64,000 bases of DNA from Alphaproteobacteria bacterium (GTDB lineage Bacteria > Pseudomonadota > Alphaproteobacteria > Geminicoccales > Geminicoccaceae): contig JALUAG010000072.1 of assembly GCA_027045875.1 (NCBI GenBank), forward strand, positions 1 to 64,000, in the 5' to 3' direction. The position numbers and the translations under genes were made by a program. This document shows positions 24,864 through 33,272 of the stretch, in pieces; positions within the stretch are counted from its first letter, which is position 1, and each line of letters opens with the position of its first letter. Under the pieces are notes generated by a model, which saw only the letters and a program-made list of their open reading frames with translations, was not told where the DNA came from and ran no database searches.

Positions 24864-25832
24864 GTGCCGGGGACACTGATCCTGGCCGACCATGTCGGCG
24901 GCCGCATGGCCGGTTCGACCGCCGAGCTGGTGGGAGCGGCGAAGGCGCTGGGGAGACCGTTCGGCGAGCCCTGCCGCTGCCTGCTGATCGGCGATCGGGA
25001 CCTGTGCGCGCGGGCGGCGGAGCTGTCCTTCGAAGGAGTGGACGAGATCCTCACCGTCGATGTCGGGAGTTCGGATTTCGACGCCACGCGGTGGGCCGCG
25101 GTGCTCTTCCGGGTAGCAGCCGCGGAACGGCCGCGCCTCGTGCTGGTCCCGCACAGCGCCAACGGCATGGCGGTGGCGCCCCTGCTCGCCGCCGAACTCG
25201 GGTCCGGCCTCGCCACCGACGTGTTCGGGATCCGCGTCGAGGGACAGGAACTCGTCGCGGTCCGCGGTGCCTACGGCAACAAGCTCGAGATGGAGGTGGA
25301 TTTCCCGGGTCGCGAGCTGGTCGTGCTGACCCTCCGCGGCGCGAGCTTTCCGCCGGCGGCAGCGGGCGGAGCGGCGACCGTCCGCGCCTGGCCTCTGCCG
25401 GCCGAGGAGCTTCCCCGGTCGGTGCGCCACGGGGGCTACGTCGAGGCTCCGGCATCCGACGTCGATATCGGCAAGGCCGAGTTCATTCTGGCGGTGGGAC
25501 GCGGCATCGGCGACCGGGAGAATCTGCCGCGCTTCGCCGCCCTCGCCGAGCGGATGGGCGCGACCCTCGGCTGCTCACGTCCGATCGTCGACGCCGGCTG
25601 GTTGCCGAAGGCCCATCAGGTGGGCCAGTCGGGCAAGGTGGCGGCGAGCTGCAAGCTCTACCTTGCGTTCGGGATCTCGGGGGCGGTACAGCATCTCTAC
25701 GGGATGAAGCACGTCGAGACGATCATCGCCGTGAACACGGATCCCGCGGCCCCCATCTTCAATGTCGCCACCTACGGCGCCACGGTCGATCTGTTCGAGC
25801 TCGCCGACGCCCTCGAGCGCGAGTTCGCGTGA
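24864..25832 (+). CDS. etfA: Electron transfer flavoprotein alpha subunit
   Basis: A 322-aa EtfA. The C-terminal FAD-binding domain is clear (GQSGKVAASCKLYLAFGISG, then a VNTDPAAPIFNVATYG block). The GTG start lies 4 bases after the fusion-gene stop codon with GGAGGG upstream. It must pair with the EtfB domain carried at the C-terminus of the previous protein, since no free etfB is present nearby. The heterodimer would accept electrons from the TMADH-type flavoprotein. It is the last gene of the sigma-54 operon and converges on the TRAP genes. Confidence 0.92.
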   Translation: MPGTLILADHVGGRMAGSTAELVGAAKALGRPFGEPCRCLLIGDRDLCARAAELSFEGVDEILTVDVGSSDFDATRWAAVLFRVAAAERPRLVLVPHSANGMAVAPLLAAELGSGLATDVFGIRVEGQELVAVRGAYGNKLEMEVDFPGRELVVLTLRGASFPPAAAGGAATVRAWPLPAEELPRSVRHGGYVEAPASDVDIGKAEFILAVGRGIGDRENLPRFAALAERMGATLGCSRPIVDAGWLPKAHQVGQSGKVAASCKLYLAFGISGAVQHLYGMKHVETIIAVNTDPAAPIFNVATYGATVDLFELADALEREFA

Positions 25833-25916
25833 CCTCGCGACCGGACGGTGCGAAGGCAAGGCGCCCGGCTCCCGCATGTCGGCGGCAGGAGGCCGGGCCC
25901 GGTGCCCCGGGTCGCC

Positions 25917-27248
25917 TCAGGGGCCGTAGAGCTGACGCGGCAGCCACATGGCGATGTCCGGGAACAGCATGATCAGGATGAGGGCGATCACCTGCAGGAA
26001 CATGAACTCGAACATGCCCCGGTAGATGCTGGTGAGCGACCACTGCGGCACCACCTGCTTGAGGTAGTACGCCGACATCGCCACCGGGGGCGAGAGGAAG
26101 GCCGTCTGCAGGTTGACCGCGATCAGGGCCGCGAACCAGACCATGTTGAGCCCCAACGCGTCCACCGTCTGCTTGGCCACCGGATAGAAGATGGGCAGGA
26201 AGACGAGGATCACCGCCGGCCATTCGAAGGGCCAGCCGAGAATGAACACGAGGAGCATGATGAGGGCCAGCATGGCCCACGGGGACATCTCGAGGCCGAG
26301 CAGCGTCTGGGTGATGAGATCCGCCGAACCCATGCGCGCGAACACCGCACCGAAGATGTTCGAGGCCACCGCGAGGAACAGCACCAGGCTCGAAGTCACG
26401 AGCGTGTTCTGGAGGGCGGCGACGAAATTGGTCCAGGTGAGCTTGCGATAGGCGGCGGCGAGGACGATCGCGCCGAGGGCGCCCATGCCGGCCGCTTCGG
26501 TGGGGGTGGCGAGACCGGCGAGGATGCTGCCGAGCGCGGCGGTGATGAGTGCCGCCAGCGGTACCATGCCGAGGACCACCTCGCGCAGGATCACCCAGCC
26601 CGAGCTCGCCCGTTCCTCCACGGGCATCGGGGGGCCGAGGCTCGGCCTGAAGAACGAGCGACCGAGGGCATAGAGGATGTAGAGCGCGGCCAGCAGAAAG
26701 CCCGGACCGAAGGAGGCGGCGTAGAGCTGCACCACCGAGATGCCCATCACGGGCCCCATCACGATGAGCATGACGCTCGGCGGGATGAGGATGCCCAGCG
26801 TACCGCCGGCGGTGATCACGCCCGCCGACAGCCGGGCGTCGTAGTTGGCCTTGATCATGATCGGCGCGGCCATGATGCCGAGCACCGTGACCGCCGCGCC
26901 GACGATGCCGGTGGCCATGGCGAACACGGTCGCCGTCGCCAGCACCACGAGATAGAGCGCGCCGCGCATCGGTGCCAGCAGCAGCCGGAAGGCCTGGAAC
27001 AGCCGTTCCATGAGCCCCGCCTGTTCGGTGATGAAGCCCATGAGGATGAAGAGCGGCACCGCCGCCAGCTCCTCCACCTTCATGAGACCGATGGTCTGGA
27101 AGTAGGCGAGGCTGAAGACCAGCTTGCCCAGCGCCAGATAGCCGAAGCCGAAGGCCAGGGCGAGCAGGGTGAAGGCGATCGGGAATCCGAGGAAGATGAT
27201 ACCGATCAGCAGGGCCAACATGATGAGCCCGATGATTTCCGTGCCCAT
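25917..27248 (-). CDS. TRAP transporter large permease (DctM family)
   Basis: A 443-aa membrane protein with about twelve helices, the ion-coupled permease of a tripartite ATP-independent periplasmic transporter. Family blocks include FLGFPIAFTLLALAFGFGYL, GGTLGILIPPSVMLIVMGPVMG and LATPTEAAGMGALGAIVLAA. The ATG at 27248 overlaps the TGA of the small-subunit gene by one base (TGATG). It belongs to the mannitol/chloroaromatic/keto-acid branch of DctM. The longer frame to 27644 is not used. Confidence 0.93.
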   Translation of the reverse strand: MGTEIIGLIMLALLIGIIFLGFPIAFTLLALAFGFGYLALGKLVFSLAYFQTIGLMKVEELAAVPLFILMGFITEQAGLMERLFQAFRLLLAPMRGALYLVVLATATVFAMATGIVGAAVTVLGIMAAPIMIKANYDARLSAGVITAGGTLGILIPPSVMLIVMGPVMGISVVQLYAASFGPGFLLAALYILYALGRSFFRPSLGPPMPVEERASSGWVILREVVLGMVPLAALITAALGSILAGLATPTEAAGMGALGAIVLAAAYRKLTWTNFVAALQNTLVTSSLVLFLAVASNIFGAVFARMGSADLITQTLLGLEMSPWAMLALIMLLVFILGWPFEWPAVILVFLPIFYPVAKQTVDALGLNMVWFAALIAVNLQTAFLSPPVAMSAYYLKQVVPQWSLTSIYRGMFEFMFLQVIALILIMLFPDIAMWLPRQLYGP

Positions 27249-27799
27249 CAGATCTGCACCTCCTCGGCCGGGGTCAGCAGCTCGCCGGTCTTCACCGCAT
27301 GATAGGCCTTGATGACCTCGGAGACGGCCTGGATGAGCAGGAGGAGCGCGGACAGCGGTACCATCGCCTTGAAGGGCCACATCACCGGCCGCCAAGCGGT
27401 CGCCTCCGAGCGCTCCATGATGTCGAAGGCGTAGACTGTCTCCTCCCAGCCGACCCACAACACCATGGCGATGCCCGGGAACAGGAACACGACATAGCCG
27501 ACGAGGTCGATCAGCCCCTTCGTCCGCGGGCTGAACTTGTGCCAGAACAGATCGGTGCGGATGTGGGCGCCCTTGCGCAGGGCGAGCGCGGTACCGAGCA
27601 TGAACATGCTGCCGTAGAGCATGTAACTGAGCTCGTAGGCCCATGTCGTCGGGGCGTCGAAGCCGTAGCGCGCGAACACTTCGTAGGAGATCACGGCGAC
27701 CAGAGGCACGGCCATCCAGGAGAATACGAAGCCGGTGATCTCGGTGAAGCGATCGATGATGTTGCAGATCCGGAGCAGCTGCTCCTCTTCGAACGACAT
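27248..27799 (-). CDS. TRAP transporter small permease (DctQ family)
   Basis: A 183-aa protein with four membrane helices and the DctQ-type blocks PTTWAYELSYMLYGSMFMLG and LALRKGAHIRTDLFWHKFSPR. It forms the membrane complex with the large permease. It follows the binding-protein gene, from which it is separated by 88 bases holding a 13-bp perfect hairpin. Confidence 0.92.
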   Translation of the reverse strand: MSFEEEQLLRICNIIDRFTEITGFVFSWMAVPLVAVISYEVFARYGFDAPTTWAYELSYMLYGSMFMLGTALALRKGAHIRTDLFWHKFSPRTKGLIDLVGYVVFLFPGIAMVLWVGWEETVYAFDIMERSEATAWRPVMWPFKAMVPLSALLLLIQAVSEVIKAYHAVKTGELLTPAEEVQI

Positions 27800-27850
27800 G
27801 ACGACCCCTCCGCCCTCTTGGTCCGATGTTCGTGCGATGATCGGGAACGG

Positions 27851-27881
27851 AAGGCCGCCGCGGGGGCGCCGCGGCGGCCTT
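27851..27881 (-). terminator. Strong intercistronic hairpin in the TRAP operon
   Basis: A perfect 13-bp inverted repeat (27851-27863 with 27869-27881) with a 5-base loop lies 7 bases beyond the binding-protein stop codon. No T-run follows on the minus strand, so it is more likely an mRNA-stabilising or partial-termination element that raises binding-protein expression over the permeases. Confidence 0.7.
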
Positions 27882-27887
27882 CGCAGA

Positions 27888-28997
27888 TCACTCCTCGCGC
27901 GGCCAGTAGTAGTCCGCGATGAGCGAGTAGGGCGGGAAGTAGAACCGCTTGGAAGGCACCACGATGCTCGCGTAGGCCTTCTTCGATTCCAGTACCTTCT
28001 TGAAGAAGGGATTGTTGGCGGCGTGCTCGGCCGCGAGCTCGTCCCAGGCCTCGAGGAAGGCGGTGAGAATGTCGGGCGGGGTGTTCTTGATCACCGTGCC
28101 GTACTTCTCGCGCAGCTCCTTGAGAGCTTCGGCGTTCTGCTTCTGCCACTTCACCCACCAGCGCATGAAGGTCTCGCTGGCCGCCGACTGGATGGCTTCG
28201 CGCTGCTGGTCCGTGAGGCTCTCCCAGACGTCGCCGTTGATGATGACGTCGGAGATGGTGACGGTCTCGTGGACGCCCGGTGAGTAGTGGTACTTCCAGA
28301 CGTTCTGGAAGCCGAGGCGCAGGTCCTCGACACCGCCCACCCATTCGGCGCAGTCGATGACGCCACGCTCGGCCGAGGGCAGGATCTCGCCACCGGGCAT
28401 GTTGACGACGGCGAAGCCCATCCGCGACCAGATCTCGTTGGCGATGCCGGTCTGGCGGCATTTGAGGCCCTTCATGTCCTCGAGATTGGCGATCGGGCGC
28501 TTGAACCAGCCGAACGCCTGGGGACCGGCCGGCAGGATCGGAATGGCAACGATGTTGAGCCTGAGCTCCTTCTTCCAGAACTCCTCGTAGAGCTCCTTGC
28601 CGCCGCCTTCGTAGAACCATCCCATGTGGTCGAGCATGTCGAGACCGTACGGGCCGCCCGGGCCGCCGGTGAACAGGATCGAGGCCGGGTGGCGACCCTG
28701 CAGATAGCCGGTCCAGATGTGGCCGCCGTCGATGACCCCCCGGTTGACGGCGTCGTGCACCTCGAAGGCCGGCACCACCTGCCCCGCCGGCATGGTCTTG
28801 ATCTCGAGCTCGCCGTTCGTCAGTGCCTTCACCCGCTCGGCGAAGAAGACGAAGTTCTCGTAGAGCGTCAGCGACGCCGGCCAGGCGGCCTGCATCTGCA
28901 GGACCCTGGTCTGGGCGGCCTCGCCGGGACCTGACATGGCGAGCACGCCGGCGAGCGCCGTTCCCACGGCGAGCGCGGTGAGTCGATTGACCATCAT
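27888..28997 (-). CDS. TRAP transporter periplasmic binding protein (DctP/TakP type)
   Basis: A 369-aa exported binding protein with a signal peptide ending near GEAA-QTRV. The mature part matches the TakP-like branch (LQMQAAWPASLTLYENF, ILPAGPQAFGWFKRPI, LKCRQTGIANEIWSRMG); the conserved Arg in the last block normally contacts a carboxylate. Two ATGs are adjacent; the second (28994) is better spaced from GGGAGGG. The ligand is probably a 2-oxo or other organic acid. It is first in the operon and convergent to the amine operon. Confidence 0.88.
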   Translation of the reverse strand: MMVNRLTALAVGTALAGVLAMSGPGEAAQTRVLQMQAAWPASLTLYENFVFFAERVKALTNGELEIKTMPAGQVVPAFEVHDAVNRGVIDGGHIWTGYLQGRHPASILFTGGPGGPYGLDMLDHMGWFYEGGGKELYEEFWKKELRLNIVAIPILPAGPQAFGWFKRPIANLEDMKGLKCRQTGIANEIWSRMGFAVVNMPGGEILPSAERGVIDCAEWVGGVEDLRLGFQNVWKYHYSPGVHETVTISDVIINGDVWESLTDQQREAIQSAASETFMRWWVKWQKQNAEALKELREKYGTVIKNTPPDILTAFLEAWDELAAEHAANNPFFKKVLESKKAYASIVVPSKRFYFPPYSLIADYYWPREE

Positions 28998-29223
28998 CTA
29001 CCCTCCCTGCGGAAAGCCTCCAGTTGACGGCGGAGCCGACCTGGCCTCGGCGAAACGCGGCCGTTTTTCGACTTGTCATCGCTCCGCCGGCGGCAGGATA
29101 ACAGAGCGTTTTCCCGCTGTGAACGGCAGCCGCCGCCGAAGGGCCCGCCGCGGCGGCTGGGCAGGGCCGCCCGGGCGGCCTATTTCCGGTGGCGGCGAAG
29201 AACGGTTGCGGGTCGGAGAAACG

Positions 29224-29907
29224 GTGGACGAGCGGTATCGGAGTACGACCGGTGAGGCGGCGGAGGAGACCGCCGAGGCCCTCGAGGAAGGGCGCCGGCT
29301 GTTCGCGCAGCCCGTGCGCTTCCTCGTCGGCGTCGCCGATGCGGCCCAGCTGCCCCCGGCGGCGCTGCCCGAGGTGGCCTTCGCCGGCCGGTCCAACGTC
29401 GGCAAGTCGAGCCTGCTCAACGCCCTCGTCGGGCGCCGGGGGCTCGCCCGTACATCCAAGACGCCGGGCCGCACCCAGCAGCTCAACTTCTTCGAACTCG
29501 GCGGCCGCCTCGTTCTCGTGGACCTCCCCGGATACGGCTACGCGGCGGCGCCCAGGGCCAAGGTCGAGGCCTGGAGCGGCCTCGTGCGCGATTACCTGCG
29601 CGGTCGCCCCAGCCTGCGGCAGGTCTGCCTGCTGATCGACGCCCGCCACGGGGTCAAGCGCAGCGACGAGGAGATCATGGAGCTGCTGGCGCAGGCCGCG
29701 GTGCCCTTCCGGCTGCTGCTGACCAAGGGCGATCTGCCGCGCCGCGAGGCGCTGGCGGCACGACTGGCCGAAGCGCGGGCGCTGAGCCGCCGGCGCCGTG
29801 CCGCCCTGCCCGAACCACTGGTCACCAGCGCCCGGTTGGGCTACGGCATCGCCGAACTGCGGGCGCGGCTGGCATCGATCGCCCAGCCGCCCGAAGACGG
29901 AAGCTAG
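29224..29907 (+). CDS. engB: Ribosome biogenesis GTPase EngB/YsxC
   Basis: A 227-aa GTPase needed for 50S subunit assembly. The G motifs are in order: [14 protein letters not shown] (G1), [12 protein letters not shown] (G2), DLPGYGYA (G3), LLTKGD (G4, as TKxD) and TSARLGYG (G5). The GTG at 29224 is preceded by GGAG. It lies 2 bases before argB, a common alphaproteobacterial arrangement. Confidence 0.92.
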   Translation: MDERYRSTTGEAAEETAEALEEGRRLFAQPVRFLVGVADAAQLPPAALPEVAFAGRSNVGKSSLLNALVGRRGLARTSKTPGRTQQLNFFELGGRLVLVDLPGYGYAAAPRAKVEAWSGLVRDYLRGRPSLRQVCLLIDARHGVKRSDEEIMELLAQAAVPFRLLLTKGDLPRREALAARLAEARALSRRRRAALPEPLVTSARLGYGIAELRARLASIAQPPEDGS

Positions 29908-29909
29908 AG

Positions 29910-30821
29910 ATGGCCGAGCCGGAGACGGAACAGAGGGACGTTCACCGCGTCGCGCGCACCCTGATCGAGGCGCTGCCCTACATGCGCCGCTACAGCGGCG
30001 ACACCTTCGTCGTGAAATACGGCGGTCACGCGATGGGGGAGGAGGCGCTGGCCCGCGAGTTCGCCCGCGACATCGTGCTCCTCAAGCAGGTGGGCATCAA
30101 TCCGGTGGTGGTTCACGGCGGCGGACCGCAGATCAAGGCGATGCTCGACCGGCTGCGGATCCGCAGCGAGTTCGTGGACGGGCTGCGGGTCACCGACGCC
30201 GCCACCGTCGAGGTGGTGGAGATGGTGCTGGCGGGGCGCATCAACAAGGAGATCGTGAGCGCCATCCAGGAGGCGGGCGGCAAGGCGGTGGGCATCTGCG
30301 GCAAGGACGCCCGCCTCATCCGGGCGCGGCGGATCACCCGCCGGCGGCGCGATCCGGAGAGCAACATCGAGCGGATCGTCGATCTCGGCTATGTGGGCGA
30401 GCCCGAGGCCGTCGACCGGACGGTGCTCGACGTGCTGGCCGGCAGCGAGATCATCCCGGTGGTGGCGCCCATCGGCGCCGGGCCCGAGGGGGAGACCTAC
30501 AACATCAACGCCGATGTGGCGGCCGGTGCCATTGCCGCCGCGGTCGGCGCCCGCCGGCTGCTGATGCTGACGGATGTGGCCGGGGTCCTCGATGCCGAGG
30601 GGCGCCTCCTGCCCTGGCTCACGGTGGCGCGGGCGCGCGAGCTCATCGCCGGCGGCGTCATCTCGGGAGGCATGATCCCCAAGATCGAGACCTGCATCCG
30701 GGCGGTCGAGGCGGGGGTGGGAGCGGCCACCGTTCTCGACGGGCGGATCCCGCACGCGGTGCTGCTGGAGATCTTCACCGAACACGGCGTCGGCACCCAG
30801 ATCCGGGAGGCGCCGGCGTGA
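29910..30821 (+). CDS. argB: Acetylglutamate kinase
   Basis: A 303-aa amino-acid kinase catalysing ATP-dependent phosphorylation of N-acetylglutamate, the second step of arginine synthesis. Visible blocks are [11 protein letters not shown] (ATP-binding Lys), [26 protein letters not shown] and [11 protein letters not shown]. The length is normal and the extended N-terminus resembles arginine-sensitive forms. It starts 2 bases after engB. Confidence 0.96.
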   Translation: MAEPETEQRDVHRVARTLIEALPYMRRYSGDTFVVKYGGHAMGEEALAREFARDIVLLKQVGINPVVVHGGGPQIKAMLDRLRIRSEFVDGLRVTDAATVEVVEMVLAGRINKEIVSAIQEAGGKAVGICGKDARLIRARRITRRRRDPESNIERIVDLGYVGEPEAVDRTVLDVLAGSEIIPVVAPIGAGPEGETYNINADVAAGAIAAAVGARRLLMLTDVAGVLDAEGRLLPWLTVARARELIAGGVISGGMIPKIETCIRAVEAGVGAATVLDGRIPHAVLLEIFTEHGVGTQIREAPA

Positions 30822-30900
30822 CCGCGGCGCCCTCCCGGCTCGCCTTGACAGCCATCGGGCCGCACCATACATCGAGCCCGGTCCCGCGGACCGCGGATCC

Positions 30901-30975
30901 GGCGGAGTAGCTCAGCGGTAGAGCAGCGGAATCATAATCCGTAGGTCGGGGGTTCGAATCCCTCCTCCGCTACCA
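30901..30975 (+). tRNA. tRNA-Met (anticodon CAT)
   Basis: A 75-nt cloverleaf with encoded CCA. The acceptor GGCGGAG pairs with CTCCGCT (first pair G-U), the anticodon stem-loop is GCGGA-ATCATAA-TCCGT with CAT at 30933-30935, and the T-loop is GGTTCGAATCC. The initiator hallmark (unpaired 1-72 with three G-C pairs in the anticodon stem) is absent, so it is an elongator tRNA-Met; a lysidine-modified tRNA-Ile2 cannot be fully excluded. Confidence 0.95.
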
Positions 30976-31220
30976 CCCCGTGACTCTCCCGATTCGCTCC
31001 GGTCACCCGGCGATCCGTCCCGCGGCAGCCTTACGGCGAATCCGCACAGGACGTCATCCCTCGCGTGAAGACCGCCCACGGTTGCGTTGCACGCAGCTCG
31101 AACGCCGATCGAGGGGCGTTCGGGCCGACGTCGGCGGTGGTGTGGCGCGACAGATAAGAAGGAGGGTCGCGACAGACAAGCGGCCGCGCTGCTGTCAGGT
31201 CTCCTGGTTCTGGTCCTGCA

Positions 31221-31457
31221 TCAGACGTCATCGGCCAGCAGGAGGCCGATCCAGTTCACTCCCCGGTCGTAGCTGAAATATTGGAGGATCGCCGATTTGC
31301 CGGCGGCAGTGGTGATCGTCGGCGGCGAGCCGCCGGGCCATGTCGTGATGGCCGGATGCGCCCATTGTCGCCCGCCGGTGGCGTCCTGGCGGACCCGCAC
31401 ATGGACGAAGACGAGGTCGCCGGAAGCGGGCCGAGGTACGTCCGCCTTTCGGTGCAT
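31221..31457 (-). pseudogene. Phage tail-protein C-terminal remnant
   Basis: A 78-aa minus-strand frame whose last 60 residues show the pattern found at the C-terminus of phage tail fibre/collar-type proteins: VRVRQDATGGR, TTWPGGSPPTITTAAGKSA and YFSYDRGVNWIGLLLADDV. No upstream part of a tail gene remains and no other phage genes are nearby. It sits just downstream of a tRNA gene, a common phage integration site, and is best read as a relic. Confidence 0.6.
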
Positions 31458-31568
31458 CCCCGCGCGAACGGGGGAGCCCAGCGCGCCCGAGAGCGAGCCC
31501 GGCCTTCAGCGCATGCAGCCCCCGATCGATCCGGTCACCACTGCTCATTGCCATGGGCGTCCCTCGAT

Positions 31569-31878
31569 TCAAGCAATGTTCGGAGCTCCGCGATCAAGCG
31601 GCGGGAGTTCTTCGGTGATCGTCTTCCACAGGATATCGGGATCGAGATCGAAATAGGCATGGATCAGACGATTGCGCATGGCGACGATCGCCGACCAGGG
31701 AACCGATGCGCGGGTCTCCGGCGCGAGCCTCGCCGATGATCTCCACCGCACGCACCAGTGCGAACAGCAGCATGCGATCCCGGTCGAGATCCGGCCGTTG
31801 CCGGCCGGCGACGAATTGGCGAGCGGTTTCGGCGGCCTCGATCATGTGGCGGATGCGGACGACGTCTTCAGGCCGCAT
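31569..31878 (-). pseudogene. Frameshifted HepT-type (HEPN, DUF86) toxin gene
   Basis: The N-terminal half ([20 protein letters not shown] ... AVEIIGEA) is in one frame from ATG 31878; the C-terminal half (PETRASVPWSAIVAMRNRL then IHAYFDLDPDILWKTI) is in another. The switch lies near 31719-31729 and can be repaired by a one-base change. The RNase motif RxxxxH (RNRLIH) is in the displaced half, so the intact toxin is not made. Its start overlaps the mntA stop codon, the normal MNT-HEPN arrangement. Confidence 0.75.
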
Positions 31879-32170
31879 ACTGTTCTTCCGCGCCGTGCAA
31901 CTCCTCGTTCCGGAAATGCCGGCTGAGATCGCGGGGCGTGCGGAGATCCACCTTGCGCCCGCCCAACGGCGTCGAGAGCTCGGCCTCGATCTGCGCGAGA
32001 CCGATCAGTCCCGGCTCCTTTCCGGGTTCGAACTCCACCAGCAGGTCGACATCGCTCGCCTCGCCCGCCACACCCTTCGGCACCGACCCGAACAATGCCA
32101 GACGCCGGATGTGATGCCGCCGGCAGAGCTCGGCCAGCGCGCGTTGATCACGGAACAGTCGCGTCGTCAT
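31868..32170 (-). CDS. MNT-type nucleotidyltransferase antitoxin (MntA-like)
   Basis: A 100-aa minimal nucleotidyltransferase. It keeps the catalytic GSx10DxD signature ([20 protein letters not shown]). In MntA-HepT systems this enzyme AMPylates a tyrosine next to the HEPN active site and so silences the toxin. Here the partner gene is frameshifted, so the antitoxin may be a leftover. The gene lies in a decayed accessory patch between two tRNA genes. Confidence 0.88.
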   Translation of the reverse strand: MTTRLFRDQRALAELCRRHHIRRLALFGSVPKGVAGEASDVDLLVEFEPGKEPGLIGLAQIEAELSTPLGGRKVDLRTPRDLSRHFRNEELHGAEEQYAA

Positions 32171-32727
32171 GCGACACCTCTCCCCGGCAAACCTCCGCTG
32201 GCGGGCAGTCTACAACAATTCGCCCTGTGCCTGCGTGCGCGAGCGCGGAAGCGATGACGCGAGCGGCCGGGCATCTCGACTGCACCGTTCACGACACTCC
32301 CCTCAGCCTCTGCTTGCGCGAGATCTTCCGCGAAACCGGCAGGGCCTTCCAGACCGATTTCGACGGGTGCCTCCTCCGTGACAACGCTTTGCTCTTCCGC
32401 CCGCTATTGTGACGCGGGTCCGCCTGCTGCGGTGTTTCTCCGGGCGGTACATCCTTGCGCGAGCGCGCAAGCCGACATCGGTGCAGCATCGTCGCAACGG
32501 ACGTGCGTGCCGACAGGCACCGTTGCGTCTCGAAATCCGCGCAGACACCCGACGTGGCCCGGGCGTTCGGCTCGCGTTCCACCTCTGGACTTGTCATGTT
32601 CCCAACGGCGCGACTATCGAAGATGGCAGTTCGCGGGCCGTACGCCCGGGCCGGAGCCGCTGGGGCCGGATGCCAAGGTGACCGGGCGGTACGGGCGGCG
32701 CATCGGGCCGACGTCGAGGCAGGACGG
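32171..32727. other. Non-coding stretch without recognisable genes
   Basis: Several short frames are open here but none shows a known motif, a plausible start signal or homologous-looking protein. The stretch lies between the MNT gene and a helicase fragment, and its lower coding quality than the core genome fits eroded accessory DNA. Confidence 0.5.
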
Positions 32728-32943
32728 ATGCTGGAAAAGTATGCGATCGAGCGTTTCGCGCCTGGGGCGCTGGTATGTGCCCGCGAGCGGGAATGGGTGG
32801 TGGTGGCGCACGAGGTTCCCGGTGTCCTGCGGCTGCGTCCGCTCGACGGCGGAAAAGACGACACGCGGCGGAGTGCAGTGTCAGACGCCCGCTCTGGCGA
32901 GACACTTCTTTCGATCCGGCTGCGGCCGATATCCGGTCTGTGA
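32728..32943 (+). pseudogene. N-terminal remnant of a defence-type SNF2/DEAD helicase (DrmD-like)
   Basis: From ATG 32728 the frame reads ERFAPGALVCAREREWVVVA then HEVPGVLRLRPLDGG, the N-terminal module (FxPGxLVRARGREWVVLP...LRLRPLGG) that I associate with large helicases of phage-defence islands, including DISARM-type proteins. After about 48 residues the match fades and the frame stops at 32943; scattered similarity (DTSFDPAAAD) appears in another frame. No helicase motifs remain, so this is a relic of a much longer gene. Confidence 0.45.
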
Positions 32944-33160
32944 ACCGCAGACACCGCTGCACGCCGTCGAACTCGATCGACGACCCGCTGTTCGGGCCGT
33001 GATCCTCGGCCATAGGACAGCGGTGGTCCGTGTTTCGCGGATCGATCCGGAGGCGGGAACGCAACCCGTCGGCAGGCTGGTTTTGCCTTCGCGTGACGAC
33101 AGGGTGACGACAAGCCGAATCTCGCCGTGGCGGATTGTCCGTCTAACCCCTTGATTTCCC

Positions 33161-33236
33161 TGGTGGAGCCGAGCGGGATCGAACCGCCGACCTCCTGCGT
33201 GCAAAGCAGGCGCTCTCCCAGCTGAGCTACGGCCCC
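33161..33236 (-). tRNA. tRNA-Ala (anticodon TGC)
   Basis: A 76-nt cloverleaf on the minus strand with encoded CCA. The acceptor is GGGGCCG, the anticodon stem-loop CCTGC-TTTGCAC-GCAGG with TGC (33201-33203 on the plus strand), and the T-loop GGTTCGATCC. It closes the accessory patch that begins after tRNA-Met. Confidence 0.96.
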
Positions 33237-33272
33237 TCGCGCGGCCCTATATGACCGCGATTGGCCCGGCCT

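Noticed and set aside
32378-33154. A 258-codon open frame before tRNA-Ala
   Set aside because: Low-complexity, motif-free translation in a different frame from the helicase fragment; treated as non-coding.
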